From assembly GCF_026343125.1 (NCBI RefSeq), contig NZ_JAPEMB010000001.1, positions 5,585,501 through 5,649,500 on the forward strand: DNA of 64,000 bases. Reading direction: 5' to 3'. Within the stretch, counting starts at the first letter, position 1. Every line of letters begins with the position of its first letter. The DNA is from Streptomyces sp. NBC_00094. GTDB taxonomy: Bacteria > Actinomycetota > Actinomycetes > Streptomycetales > Streptomycetaceae. Shown piece after piece: positions 48,454 through 59,944 of this stretch. The notes beneath the pieces are model-generated. The model saw only the letters and a program-made list of their open reading frames with translations, made no database searches and was not told where the DNA came from. The position numbers were made by a program, and so were the translations under genes.

Positions 48454-50688
48454 TTGTCAACCGAGGAATTTCGGAATGAGCAGCAATTCATCACCGATCT
48501 GTACGCACGACTCGACGACCTGAGGGACCAGGCCGAGGTCGCCGTCGCACAGGCCCTGCGCACCCCCGGGGCCGGCAGCAATCAGAGCCGTCTCGAACGG
48601 GACGTGACCGTCGCCGAGCAGTCCGGGCTGCTCGCCGCCTTCGACGCGGGGGAGAGCGGCCTCTGCTTCGGCCGGCTCGTCTTCCGCGACGGACGCGACC
48701 ACCACATCGGCCGGATCGGCATCCGCAGGGACGACCCGAACCGCACGCCCCTCGTCGTCGACTGGCGCGCCGAGGTCGCCCGGCCCTTCTACCTCGCCAC
48801 CGGGTACGAGCCCATGGGTCTCTCCCGCCGCCGGCACATCAGCACGAGGGGCCGCGAGGTCACCGCCCTCCACGACGAGGTCCTCGACCTCGCCGACGCC
48901 ACCCGCACCGGACACGAGAGCCGCGACGCCGACGAGGTGCTGCTCGCCGCGCTCGACGCCGCCCGCACCGGCCGTATGCACGACATCGTGCAGACCATCC
49001 AGGGCGAGCAGGACGCCATCATCCGCTCCCCGCACCACGGTGTCCTCGTCGTCGAGGGCGGCCCCGGCACCGGCAAGACCGCCGTCGCCCTGCACCGGGC
49101 CGCGTACCTCCTCTACGCCCACCGCGAGCAGCTCGCCAAGCGGGCCGTCCTCATCGTCGGCCCCAACCCCGCCTTCCTCGGCTACATCGGCAACGTCCTG
49201 CCCTCCCTCGGTGAGACGGGCGTCCTCCTCGCCACCCCCGCCGAACTCTTCCCCGGCGTCCGCGCCACCGGCACCGACACCCCGCGCGCCGCCGCCGTCA
49301 AGGGCTCCGCCGCCATGGCCGAGGCCCTCGCCGCGGCCGTACGGGACCGCCAGCAGGTCCCCGAGCGCGGCGCGCCCCTCGTCGTCCCGCACGACGACGG
49401 TGACCTGGTCATCGACTGGGACATGGCCCTGGAGGCCCGCCACAAGGCCCGCGAGACCGTCCTCCCGCACAACCTCGCCCGCCCCTACTTCGTCTTCCGC
49501 ATCCTGGACGCGCTCGCCGAACAGCTCGCCGACCGCATCGGCGCCGACCCCTACGGCGGGCCGAACTTCCTCGGCCCCGACGACCGCGCGCTGCTCGCCA
49601 AGGGCATCGCCGCCAACCCCGACGTCCACGCCGCCGTCGACACCCTCTGGCCCGAGCTCACTCCCCAGGAGTTCCTGGCCGACTACCTCGCCGAGCCCAC
49701 GCACCTCGACGACGCGGACGCCGCTTCGATCCGGCGCGACTCCGGGGACTGGACCCCCGCCGACGTGCCGCTCCTCGACGAGGCCGCCGAACTCCTCGGT
49801 GAGGACGACTCCGCCGCCCGCGCCGCCCAGGAGGCAGAGCGGCAGCGGCAGATCCAGTACGCGCAGGGCGTCCTCGACGTCTCGTACGCCTCGCGCACCT
49901 ACGAGTTCGAGGACAAGGAGGAGCTGGACGAGGACGCTTCGGAGGTCCTCTCCGCGCACGACATCATCGACGCCGAGCGGTTCGCCGAGCGGCACGAGGA
50001 GGCCGACCACCGCACGGCCGCCGAGCGGGCCGCCGCCGACCGCACCTGGGCCTTCGGCCACATCATCGTGGACGAGGCCCAGGAGCTCTCCGCGATGACA
50101 TGGCGGCTCCTCATGCGCCGCAGTCCGACCCGCTCCATGACCCTGGTCGGCGACCCCGCGCAGACCGGCGACCCGGCCGGCGTCGGCGCCTGGGAGCGGA
50201 TCCTCTCCCCGTACGTGCAGGACCGCTGGGAGCACGTCCGCCTGGGCGTCAACTACCGCACGCCCGCCGAGATCATGGCCGTCGCGGCCGAGGTCCGCCG
50301 GGCCGCCGACCCGGACTTCGAGCCGCCCAGCTCCGTCCGCTCCACCGGGGTGGAGCCCTGGGACCGTACGGTCGACGACCCGGTGAAGGAGGCCGCCGAC
50401 GCGGTCGCCGCCGAGCTGCGGACCGAGGGCCGGCTCGCGGTGATCGCGCCGGAGGGCCTGCTCCCCGGCCTGGTCGCGGCCCTGCCGGAGGCCGCCCACG
50501 GCATCGCCCCCGACCTGACCCGGCCGGTCGTCCTCCTCGCCCCCCGGCAGACGAAGGGTCTGGAGTTCGACACGGTCCTGGTCGTCGACCCGGACGGCAT
50601 CGTGGACGGCGCCCCGCACGGGGTCAACGACCTGTACGTGGCGCTGACCCGGGCGACTCAGCGACTGGGCGTCATCAGGCCGGCCTGA
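48454..50688 (+). CDS. HelD/HelR-like RNA polymerase-associated helicase
   Basis: 744 residues from a TTG start at 48454 (GGGAG 6 bp upstream). An N-terminal coiled coil (about 1-60, FITDLYARLDDLRDQAEVAV), then UvrD/SF1 domains: Walker A GGPGTGKTAVALHRAA near residue 205, DEAQELSAMTW near 540, GDPAQTGDP and NYRTPAEI, and motif VI YVALTRATQRLGV. Length and domain order fit HelD, which binds RNA polymerase and frees stalled or drug-bound complexes (HelR gives rifamycin tolerance). The alternative is another SF1 helicase, but the N-terminal coiled coil favours HelD. Its 3' end overlaps glgB by 14 bp, tail to tail. Confidence 0.85.
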   Translation: MSTEEFRNEQQFITDLYARLDDLRDQAEVAVAQALRTPGAGSNQSRLERDVTVAEQSGLLAAFDAGESGLCFGRLVFRDGRDHHIGRIGIRRDDPNRTPLVVDWRAEVARPFYLATGYEPMGLSRRRHISTRGREVTALHDEVLDLADATRTGHESRDADEVLLAALDAARTGRMHDIVQTIQGEQDAIIRSPHHGVLVVEGGPGTGKTAVALHRAAYLLYAHREQLAKRAVLIVGPNPAFLGYIGNVLPSLGETGVLLATPAELFPGVRATGTDTPRAAAVKGSAAMAEALAAAVRDRQQVPERGAPLVVPHDDGDLVIDWDMALEARHKARETVLPHNLARPYFVFRILDALAEQLADRIGADPYGGPNFLGPDDRALLAKGIAANPDVHAAVDTLWPELTPQEFLADYLAEPTHLDDADAASIRRDSGDWTPADVPLLDEAAELLGEDDSAARAAQEAERQRQIQYAQGVLDVSYASRTYEFEDKEELDEDASEVLSAHDIIDAERFAERHEEADHRTAAERAAADRTWAFGHIIVDEAQELSAMTWRLLMRRSPTRSMTLVGDPAQTGDPAGVGAWERILSPYVQDRWEHVRLGVNYRTPAEIMAVAAEVRRAADPDFEPPSSVRSTGVEPWDRTVDDPVKEAADAVAAELRTEGRLAVIAPEGLLPGLVAALPEAAHGIAPDLTRPVVLLAPRQTKGLEFDTVLVVDPDGIVDGAPHGVNDLYVALTRATQRLGVIRPA

Positions 50689-52942
50689 GCCAGACCGTCG
50701 CCAGCGGCGGCAGCGTCATCCGGACGCTCGCCGAACGGCCGTGCCACGGCACCGACTCGGTCTTCACCGGGTCGGTGCCCACCACGTCCCCACCGCCGTA
50801 CCGGGCGGCGTCCGTGTTGAGGACCTCCGCCCAGGCGGCGAAGGTGTCCGGCACGCCGAGCCGGTAGTCGTGCCGGACGACCGGCGAGAAGTTGCAGACG
50901 GCGAGCAGCGGGGAGCCGAAGCCGTCGAAGCGGAGGAACGCGAAGACGTTGTCCTCCGCCGCGTCCCCGACCACCCACTGGAAGCCGTCCGGGGCGGTGT
51001 CCCGCTCCCAGAGCGACGGGTTCGCCGCGTACACGGTGTTGAGGTCCCGCACCAGGTCCCGCACCCCCCGGTGGTCGGGCTCCGCCCCGTACGCCGGGTC
51101 GAGCAGCCACCAGTCGGGCCCGTGCTCCGCCGACCACTCCGCCCCCTGGGCGAACTCCTGGCCCATGAAGAGGAGTTGCTTGCCGGGGTGGGCCCACATG
51201 AAGCCCAGGTAGGCCCGGTGGTTGGCCCGCTGCTGCCACCAGTCGCCCGGCATCTTCGACACCAGTGACCGCTTGCCGTGCACGACCTCGTCGTGCGAGA
51301 TCGGCAGGATGTAGTTCTCGCTGTACGCGTACACCATCGAGAAGGTCATCTCGTGGTGGTGGTACTTGCGGTGCACCGGCTCCTTCGACGCGTAGCCCAG
51401 CGAGTCGTGCATCCAGCCCATGTTCCACTTCATGCCGAAGCCCAGACCGCCGAAGCCGCCCGGCCCGACCTGGTCCGTCGCCCGGGTCACCCCGTCCCAG
51501 GCCGTGGACTCCTCGGCGAAGGTGACGATCCCGGGGCAGCGCCGGTACACGGTCGCGTTCATCTCCTGGAGGAAGGCGACCGCGTCCAGGTTCTCCCGGC
51601 CGCCGAACTCGTTCGGCAGCCACTCGCCGTGCTCCCGCGAGTAGTCCAGGTAGAGCATCGAGGCGACCGCGTCCACCCGGAGCCCGTCGAGGTGGAACTC
51701 CTGGCACCAGTACACGGCGTTGGCGACGAGGAAGTTCCGTACCTCCTTGCGCCCGTAGTCGAACTCCAGGGTCCCCCAGTCGGGGTGGTGCGAGCGGCGC
51801 GGGTCCTCGTGCTCGTACAGCGGACGCCCGTCGAACTCGGCGAGCGCCCAGTCGTCCTTCGGGAAGTGCGCCGGGACCCAGTCCATCAGGACGCCGATCC
51901 CCGCCCGGTGCAGGGCGTCGACCAGGTACTTGAAGTCGTCGGGCGTGCCCATCCGGGCCGTCGGCGCGTAGAAGCCCGTGACCTGGTAGCCCCAGGAGCC
52001 GCTGAACGGGTGCTCGGCGACGGCCATGAACTCCACGTGCGTGAAACCGAGGTCACGGACGTAGTCGGGCAGCTGCTCCGCCAGCTGGCGGTACGTCAGG
52101 CCAGGTCGCCAGGAGGGCAGGTGGAGCTCGTAGACGGACAGTGGCGCCTCGTGGTGCGGGCGGGCGCCGCGCCGGTCCATCCATTCGGCGTCGTCCCACG
52201 CGTAGTGCGAGGCGGTGACGACCGACGCGGTGTTCGGCGGGCACTCGGTACGGCGGGCCATCGGGTCCGCGCGCACGGTGTGCGTACCGTCGGGGCGGGT
52301 GATGTCGTACTTGTAGAGGGCGCCCTCGCCGACACCCGGCACGAACAGCTCCCACACGCCCGTCGAACCGAGCGAGCGCATCGGCAGCGCCGTGCCGTCC
52401 CAGTGCGTGAAGTCGCCGGTGACGCGGACACCGCGGGCGTTCGGCGCCCAGACGGCGAAACGGGTGCCGGCCACGCCCTCGTGGACCAGGGGGTGGGCCC
52501 CGAGCGCCGTCCACAGCTCCTCGTGCCGGCCCTCGCCGATCAGATGGAGGTCGAGCTCGCCGAGGGAGGGCAGGAAGCGGTACGGGTCGACGACGGCGAG
52601 CTCGTCGCCACCGTCCTCGTACCGGACCCGCAGCTCGTACGCGGGCACCTTGCGCAGGAGCGGCAGCAGGCAGGAGAAGAGGCCGTCGCCGTCGTCGTGC
52701 AGTGCGACGCGGCGGCCCTTGGCGAGGACGGCGACCTCCTTCGCCCACGGCCGTAGCACCCGGACCACGACCCCGCCGCGTACCGGATGCGCACCGAGCA
52801 CGCCGTGCGGGTCGTGGTGCTCGCCGGCGAGCAGCCGGGCACGGTCACCCGGACCGAGGGCCGGCGCCTCCCGTACGGCGGTCCGGTCCGGTGCGGGCGT
52901 CTTCCGGGCGCGGGACGTCTTGCCTGCGGATCGGGCGGTCAC
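50675..52942 (-). CDS. glgB: 1,4-alpha-glucan branching enzyme GlgB
   Basis: 755 residues from GTG 52942 (AGGAGG 7 bp upstream). CBM48 domains at the N-terminus, then a GH13 catalytic domain: MAVAEHPFSGSWGYQVTGFY, LDGLRVDAVASMLYLDYSR (nucleophile Asp), TFAEESTAWDGVTR (acid/base Glu), PISHDEVVHGKRSLVSKMPG (transition-state Asp). It introduces alpha-1,6 branches. In the GlgE pathway it branches the maltose-derived chain. The next genes on the same strand are pep2, treS and glgE. Confidence 0.95.
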   Translation of the reverse strand: MTARSAGKTSRARKTPAPDRTAVREAPALGPGDRARLLAGEHHDPHGVLGAHPVRGGVVVRVLRPWAKEVAVLAKGRRVALHDDGDGLFSCLLPLLRKVPAYELRVRYEDGGDELAVVDPYRFLPSLGELDLHLIGEGRHEELWTALGAHPLVHEGVAGTRFAVWAPNARGVRVTGDFTHWDGTALPMRSLGSTGVWELFVPGVGEGALYKYDITRPDGTHTVRADPMARRTECPPNTASVVTASHYAWDDAEWMDRRGARPHHEAPLSVYELHLPSWRPGLTYRQLAEQLPDYVRDLGFTHVEFMAVAEHPFSGSWGYQVTGFYAPTARMGTPDDFKYLVDALHRAGIGVLMDWVPAHFPKDDWALAEFDGRPLYEHEDPRRSHHPDWGTLEFDYGRKEVRNFLVANAVYWCQEFHLDGLRVDAVASMLYLDYSREHGEWLPNEFGGRENLDAVAFLQEMNATVYRRCPGIVTFAEESTAWDGVTRATDQVGPGGFGGLGFGMKWNMGWMHDSLGYASKEPVHRKYHHHEMTFSMVYAYSENYILPISHDEVVHGKRSLVSKMPGDWWQQRANHRAYLGFMWAHPGKQLLFMGQEFAQGAEWSAEHGPDWWLLDPAYGAEPDHRGVRDLVRDLNTVYAANPSLWERDTAPDGFQWVVGDAAEDNVFAFLRFDGFGSPLLAVCNFSPVVRHDYRLGVPDTFAAWAEVLNTDAARYGGGDVVGTDPVKTESVPWHGRSASVRMTLPPLATVWLRPA

Positions 52943-53069
52943 GGGGGTGCCTCCTGGAGGGCGAGGGGAACAGGGGTACGGCGTACGGGGTACGCAACGG
53001 TGGGGTGGGGGAGCGGGACACTCGGCCGAACGGGGCGCGTAGGGGTTGCCGCAGGCGAGAGCGGTGCGG

Positions 53070-53101
53070 CGGCGCCCGATCACTGCTCCGATCGGGCGCC
53101 G
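53070..53101 (-). terminator. Terminator between pep2 and glgB
   Basis: CGGCGCCCGATC and GATCGGGCGCCG around an 8-nt loop, just past the pep2 stop on the minus strand, so glgB may have its own promoter in the 163-bp gap. Confidence 0.8.
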
Positions 53102-53105
53102 TCCG

Positions 53106-54455
53106 TCACGTGGACGTCGCGAGACGTTCGATCGCGGACATCGGGACCGGGAGCCAGTCCGGGCGGTGGCGGGCCTCGTAGACGACCTCGTAGACCGCCT
53201 TGTCGGTCTCGTAGGCGCGCAGGAGCGCCGGGTCCGCGCGCGGGTCGGCGCCCGCCGCCTCCGCGTAGCCCGTGCAGTACGCGGCACGGCAGCGCGCCGC
53301 CCAGTCCGCGTTCCACGGGCGGTGCGTGCGGGCCGCGTAGTCGAAGGAGCGGAGCATTCCGGCGACGTCGCGGACCGTGGGCTGCGGACTCCGCCGCTCC
53401 TCCAGTGACTTCGCCGGCTCGCCCTCGAAGTCGATGACCGCCCAGCCGCCGTCGGAGCCCCGCAGGGTCTGCCCCAGGTGCAGGTCGCCGTGGATGCGCT
53501 GGAGCGCCCCCGCCCCGGGTGCGTCGCCGGCCGCCGCGAAGACGGCCCGCAGCCCCGGTACGTACGGCAGGAGCGCCGGCACCGCCTGCGCCGCCGCGTG
53601 CAGTCGCCGGTCCATCGCGGCGGCGAGGTGCTCGGTCTCGGTCCGCAGCAGCCGCCGGGTCGGCAGCGCGTCGGCGAGCGCGAGGTGGACCTCGGCGGTG
53701 GCGCGGCCGAGGGCCCGTGCCTCGCCGATGAACTCCCGCCCGTCGGCCAGCGCGTCGAGCGCGAGCCGCCAGCCGTCCCGGGAGTCCCGGAGGTAGGGCT
53801 GGAGGACGCCGAGGGTCGCGGCCCCCGACTCGAACCAGGCGACCGGGGCCGGTACGCGGGCGCAGCCGGCCCGGCTCAGGGCGAGGGGCAGTTCGAGGTC
53901 GGGATTGGCCCCGGGGCTGACCCGTCGGAAGATCTTCAGGATGAACGAATCGCCGTACACGAGGGACGAGTTGGACTGTTCGGCGTCCAGCATGCGGGGG
54001 GCGAGGACGGGTGGCAGGGGCGTGGTGGCGTGGAAGCGCAGCGGGCCGGTCCGGCCCGGGGTGCGCAGTCGCTCGTAGAGGAGTCCGGCGAGCCGCGGGT
54101 CGCGCAGCCCTTCGTAGACCGCGCGTCCGGCGAGCGGGCCCTGCCGGATCCGCCCGATCAGGGCGGGGGCGAGGCGGGGCGGGAGCTGTGTCCGTACGCC
54201 CAGGAGGAGTTGGTAGCAGTCGGCGGGCGTTCCGGCCGGGCGGCCGGGCTGCTCGACCCGTACGAGTAGATGGAGGAGGCCGGGTCCCGTGCCGTCCAGG
54301 GGCAGCAGCTCGGTGGCCGCGTCCAGCGTGAATCCGGTGACCCGGCGGCCCTTGCCCGCGAACCAGCGCTGCCGTGGCAGCCATTCGTGGAGCAGGGGGG
54401 CGAGGGACGGAAGGAGGGCGTCCGGGGCCCGGGTGGTGGATGCGGTCTCCGGCAT
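53106..54455 (-). CDS. pep2: Maltokinase (Pep2/Mak)
   Basis: 449 residues from ATG 54455 (AAAGGA 8 bp upstream). Aminoglycoside-phosphotransferase-like fold: RQRWFAGKGRRVTGFTLDAA, SNSSLVYGDSFILKIFRRVS (nucleotide-binding Lys), IHGDLHLGQTLRGSDGG (Brenner-type catalytic motif HGDLHLGQ) and WAVIDFEGEPAKSLEERRSP (metal-binding Asp). It phosphorylates maltose at C1 to give maltose-1-phosphate, the substrate of GlgE. In many actinobacteria Pep2 is fused to or next to TreS; here separate. About 230 bp without a gene lie between it and treS. Confidence 0.93.
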   Translation of the reverse strand: MPETASTTRAPDALLPSLAPLLHEWLPRQRWFAGKGRRVTGFTLDAATELLPLDGTGPGLLHLLVRVEQPGRPAGTPADCYQLLLGVRTQLPPRLAPALIGRIRQGPLAGRAVYEGLRDPRLAGLLYERLRTPGRTGPLRFHATTPLPPVLAPRMLDAEQSNSSLVYGDSFILKIFRRVSPGANPDLELPLALSRAGCARVPAPVAWFESGAATLGVLQPYLRDSRDGWRLALDALADGREFIGEARALGRATAEVHLALADALPTRRLLRTETEHLAAAMDRRLHAAAQAVPALLPYVPGLRAVFAAAGDAPGAGALQRIHGDLHLGQTLRGSDGGWAVIDFEGEPAKSLEERRSPQPTVRDVAGMLRSFDYAARTHRPWNADWAARCRAAYCTGYAEAAGADPRADPALLRAYETDKAVYEVVYEARHRPDWLPVPMSAIERLATST

Positions 54456-54688
54456 GGCATCGCGTCCTTTCCCCGGGGCGCGCAGTTGGCTGTCGTATGC
54501 GTTCAAATGCGCAGAGTGTCCCGGATGGCGACTTGGACTGTCCGGATGTGCGGGACGTGTCGGAAGGGGAAGATCCGTATGGGTCCGGCAAGAAGGCCCG
54601 TATGGACCTGAATCGTGTGTGGGACACAGTGCCCAGAGGGGGACGGGGGAAACCGTCCCACCCCGGACGAATCCGAACTGACCGTCGG
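54456..54688 (-). promoter_or_regulatory. pep2 upstream region
   Basis: 233 bp between pep2 and the treS stop. It contains GGGACGG/CCGTCCC hairpin arms near 54635-54660 and a perfect palindrome CTGACCG-T-CGGTCAG at 54678-54692 that overlaps the treS stop. A separate pep2 promoter is likely; no hexamers stand out. Confidence 0.35.
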
Positions 54689-56379
<1,691 letters not shown>

Positions 56380-56383
<4 letters not shown>

Positions 56384-58458
56384 GATGTGGGTGACCCTCC
56401 GGTCTGCGGGGACGGTCGCAGGACGAGGACGTGCGCGGGTGTGACACCCGGCTCTAGGCGCACGTAGCTGGCCCTGCCCCAGTGATAGGTCTCGCCGGTG
56501 AGCTCGTCGCGCACCGGCACGGTCTCGTGCCATTCGAGGCCGAGTTCCGGCATGTCCAACGAGACCGTCGCCTCCTGGGTGTGGTGCGGGTCGAGGTTGA
56601 CGACCACCAGAACGGTGTTCGAGCCGGTGCGCTTGCTGTACGCGATCACCTGCGGGTTGTCGGTCTCGTGGAAGGTGATGTTCCGCAGCCGGCGGAGCGC
56701 CGGGTGGCGGCGCCGGATCCGGTTCAGGGCGGTGATCAGCGGGGTGATCGTCGCCCCCGTACGCTCCGCCGACTCCCAGTCGCGCGGCCGGAGTTCGTAC
56801 TTCTCCGAGTTCAGGTACTCCTCGCTGCCGTCCCGCAGCGGGGTGTTCTCGCACAGCTCGTACCCGGCGTACATGCCCCAGGACGGTGAGAGGGTCGCCG
56901 CGAGCACCGCGCGCGCCTCGAACGCGGGCCGGCCGCCCTCCTGGAGGTAGGCGTGCAGGATGTCGGGGGTGTTCACGAAGAAGTTCGGCCGCATCTGCGC
57001 GGCCGCCTCCCCGGACAGCTCGGTGAGGTACTCCGTCAGCTCCTCCTTGGTGTTGCGCCAGGTGAAGTACGTGTACGACTGCTGGAAGCCGATCGCGCCG
57101 AGGGTCCGCATCATCGCGGGCCGCGTGAAGGCCTCCGCCAGGAAGATCACGTCCGGATCGGCCCGGTTGATCTCGCCGATCACCCGCTCCCAGAACACCA
57201 CCGGCTTGGTGTGCGGGTTGTCGACGCGGAAGATCCGCACCCCGTGGTCCATCCAGTGCCGCAGCACCCGTACGGTCTCCGCGACGATCCCGTCCATGTC
57301 GGCGTCGAACGCCACCGGGTAGATGTCCTGGTACTTCTTCGGCGGGTTCTCCGCGTACGCGATCGAACCGTCGGGGCGGTGGTGGAACCACTCCGGGTGC
57401 TTCTCCACCCACGGATGGTCCGGCGAGCACTGCAGCGCGAAGTCCAGGGCGATCTCCAGGCGCAGCTCGCGGGCGCGCGCCACGAAGGCGTCGAAGTCCT
57501 CGAAGGTGCCCAGATCCGGGTGGAGCGCGTCGTGCCCGCCCTCCGGGGAGCCGATCGCCCAGGGCACGCCCACGTCGTTCGGGGAGGCCGACAGGGAGTT
57601 GTTCGGGCCCTTGCGGTGGGTCTCGCCGATCGGGTGCACCGGCGGCAGGTACACCACGTCGAAGCCCATCGCCGCGACGGCCGGGAGCCGTTCGGCCGCG
57701 GTACGGAAGTTCCCCGGGACCGTGCGGCCCTTGACCTTCCGTACGCCCTCCGAGCGCGGGAAGAACTCGTACCAGGAACCGAACAGGGCCCGCTCCCGCT
57801 CCACCTGCAGAGGCAACGCGGGGGAGGAGGAGAGGAGTTCGCGCAACGGGTACCGGTCGAGTGAGTCGACCACCCGTGGGGCGAGCGCCGCCGCGAGCCG
57901 GACGGCGGCCGGGCGGGACACGTCGCGGAGCGCGTCCGCCGCGGCGAGCACGGCCTCCCGGCCGCCGCCCTTCTTCGGCACGCCCTTCGCGGCGCGCTCG
58001 TGCAGCGCGGCCCCCTCGGCGAGGACCGTTTCGGAGTCGATCCCGGCCGGGATCTTGATCTTCGCCGTGTGGCGCCACGTGGCCACAGGGTCGCTCCATG
58101 CCTCGACGGTGTACGTCCACGTGCCCTCGGTGTCCGGGGTGACCTCGGCACCCCACCGGTCGGTACCGGGGGCCAGTTCACGCATCGGGGTCCACGGGCC
58201 GGGGCGCCCGGACGGGCCCCGCAGTACGACATTGGCGGCGACCGCGTCGTGGCCCTCGCGGAAGACGGTCGCCGTCACCTCGAAGGTCTCTCCTGCCACC
58301 GCTTTCGCGGGGCGCCGGCCACAGTCGACCAGCGGGCGTACGTCCAGTACGGGAATGCGTCCCATGAGCGGATTCACAGCATCACCTGACGGGTTACGGG
58401 GGTGCGGGTGGTGGTGCGCTCTTTCTAGCTCCGTCGACGGCCGGCGGGTTGCGGGCAT
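56380..58458 (-). CDS. glgE: Maltose-1-phosphate maltosyltransferase GlgE
   Basis: 692 residues from ATG 58458, with CAGGAG 6 bp upstream; the 28-residue N-terminal extension rich in His/Pro/Ser is like that of annotated GlgE1 starts. Domain S/N (GRIPVLDVRPLVDCGRRPAK), then GH13_3 catalytic domain with Asp413 (RIFRVD413NPHTKP), Glu442 (IFLAE442AFTRP) and Asp499 (NTPD499ILH), exactly 19 residues shifted from S. coelicolor 394/423/480. It transfers maltosyl units from maltose-1-phosphate to alpha-glucan, releasing phosphate. First gene of the treS-coupled pair; no other glg gene follows upstream. Confidence 0.95.
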
Positions 58459-58670
58459 GGCCGCTCCTGTCCGCGTTCACTCGGATGGCGGGTCCACAGG
58501 GAGTACGGGGTCCAGAGGGAAGTACGGGGGTCGGTACGGGGGTCACGGGGGACGGTTTCGGGGGGTGTACCGGAGGAGCCTTCCCACGGTTCTCGGGTGA
58601 GCAATCCGGCGCTTTGTTAACTACTCGGACGTAGGCGTGCGGGCAAGCGCCCGGACGACCGAAAAAAGGG

Positions 58671-58847
58671 GGGCGCACGCGAACCGGCACCCCTTCTTTC
58701 AGGGCTCGGTTCGCCTCCGGGGCGCTGGAGCCGGGGGAACGGGGACGGCCGTGCTCGAATCGCTCGTTCCTCACGATCCTCCGCGCGCCCGTCCCCGTTC
58801 CCCCGGCGCGCCCCTTCGGCTCACTCGCCGGGCGCACGCGAACCGGC
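58671..58847. repeat. Direct repeat of 18 bp flanking a large hairpin
   Basis: GGGCGCACGCGAACCGGC occurs at 58671-58688 and again at 58830-58847, bracketing the 19-bp stem-loop. This could be a duplication of terminator-like sequence or the footprint of an excised element. Confidence 0.5.
58730..58807. repeat. 19-bp perfect stem with 40-nt loop
   Basis: Left arm 58730-58748 (GCCGGGGGAACGGGGACGG) and right arm 58789-58807, exact complement. Too long-looped for a typical terminator; could be a processed RNA structure or the two ends of a small mobile repeat. Function unknown. Confidence 0.55.
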
Positions 58848-58872
58848 CCCGTCCGAAAGGGACGGGGCCGGT
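58842..58872 (-). terminator. Terminator of the NmrA-type gene
   Basis: ACCGGCCCCGTCC, loop GAAAG, GGACGGGGCCGGT, directly past the stop at 58886 on the minus strand. Confidence 0.85.
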
Positions 58873-58885
58873 GACCGTGCGGCGG

Positions 58886-59827
58886 TCAGCGGCGCGGCGC
58901 GGTGTCCGGTTCCTCCGCGTCCGTCGACCAGACCTGCCAGGGCTGACGGGCCACCCACTCCTCCACCGGGGCCGGTTCGAGCGCGAGGACCTCCGACGAC
59001 ACTCCGTCGTCGCCCGCCATGAGCAGCGGGTCCGCGTCGCTCGCCATGTAGTGGTAGACACCCGCCACCCCGGCCGCCGCCTCCGGGCCGAGGAGCGTGG
59101 CGAGCCCGTGCTCGAAGTCGACCGGATCCAGCTCCTGGTACCGCACCGCCCGGCCGAGGCCCCGGCCGAAGGCCTCCGCCAGTTCCCCGCCGGTCAGCGC
59201 CGCCGCGCCGCCGATGTCGAAGGTGCGCCCGTCGAGACCCTCCTCGGTCAGCGCCGAGAGCGCCGCCTCCGCCAGGCCCCGGTGCGAGATCCACGCCGTC
59301 CGCGCGGACTCCGGCAGCGGATAGGCGAGCACGCCCTCGTCGACGAGGGCGGGACCGTTCCACGGGGAGAAGAGGTTGTCGAGGTAGACCGGCGGCCTGA
59401 TCACCACCAGTGGCACCCCGCTGTCCCGCAGCACCCGCTCCGCGAGGCGCCGCGTCTCGAACGCGGCGAACTCCGTCGGGCCGTGCGGGATCCGGGTGTT
59501 GGCGTTGTAGACCAGCCGTACCGTGCCCGCCTCCAGCGCCGCCCCCGCGATGTTCCGCGCGTACGCCTCCACCCGCTCGGGGTCGTACACCAGCGGCATC
59601 GTGACGAACGCGTGGGTCGTTCCCTCGAAGAGGCGCCGCACGTCGGCAGGCCGCCCCAGGTCACCCGGGAGGAAGGAGGCGCCGGGCAGCGGAGGCCGGT
59701 CGGCCTCGGGGCGCCGCGTCAGCGCCCGGACCCGGTGGTGCCGCTCCGCCAGCAGACGGGCCACCGCGCCACCTTGGAATCCGGTCGCGCCCACGACCGC
59801 CACCCGCATCGGAATCTCACTGGACAT
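58886..59827 (-). CDS. NmrA/SDR-type NAD(P)-binding oxidoreductase
   Basis: 313 residues from ATG 59827; the open frame runs further 5' without start signals. Atypical SDR of the NmrA type: MRVAVVGATGFQGGAVARLL (nucleotide-binding Gly motif), HRVRALTRRPEADRPPLPGA, VRLVYNANTRIPHGPTEF. No YxxxK pair is clear, as in NmrA regulators and ether reductases that may sense NADP rather than catalyse. It is divergent from an AraC-type regulator gene, 117 bp away, probably its controller. Confidence 0.85.
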   Translation of the reverse strand: MSSEIPMRVAVVGATGFQGGAVARLLAERHHRVRALTRRPEADRPPLPGASFLPGDLGRPADVRRLFEGTTHAFVTMPLVYDPERVEAYARNIAGAALEAGTVRLVYNANTRIPHGPTEFAAFETRRLAERVLRDSGVPLVVIRPPVYLDNLFSPWNGPALVDEGVLAYPLPESARTAWISHRGLAEAALSALTEEGLDGRTFDIGGAAALTGGELAEAFGRGLGRAVRYQELDPVDFEHGLATLLGPEAAAGVAGVYHYMASDADPLLMAGDDGVSSEVLALEPAPVEEWVARQPWQVWSTDAEEPDTAPRR

Positions 59828-59944
59828 GTGTTTCTGAGGCCCTTCGATAGGCTGTCGCTGCTGTCGTGCCGGCTGCTTCCAGGCTCGTCGCGACGGCTTC
59901 GGCCGTTCAATTAACAAACCGGGGCGGAAGTTGAAGGATCGTCC

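Larger units (their letters stand above)
58459..58885. other. Intergenic region with several large inverted repeats
   Basis: 427 bp between glgE and the NmrA-type gene, with no supportable gene. It holds the glgE promoter side (58459-58640, GGTACGGGG-rich, no clear hexamers), a direct repeat of GGGCGCACGCGAACCGGC (58671 and 58830), a GCGAACCG/CGGTTCGC hairpin (58679-58714), a 19-bp stem with a 40-nt loop (58730-58807), and a terminator (58842-58872). Confidence 0.65.

Noticed and set aside
48380..48520. A 46-codon upstream frame overlapping the HelD-like start
   Set aside because: Its ATG lies within or before the expected transcription start and it has no ribosome binding site.
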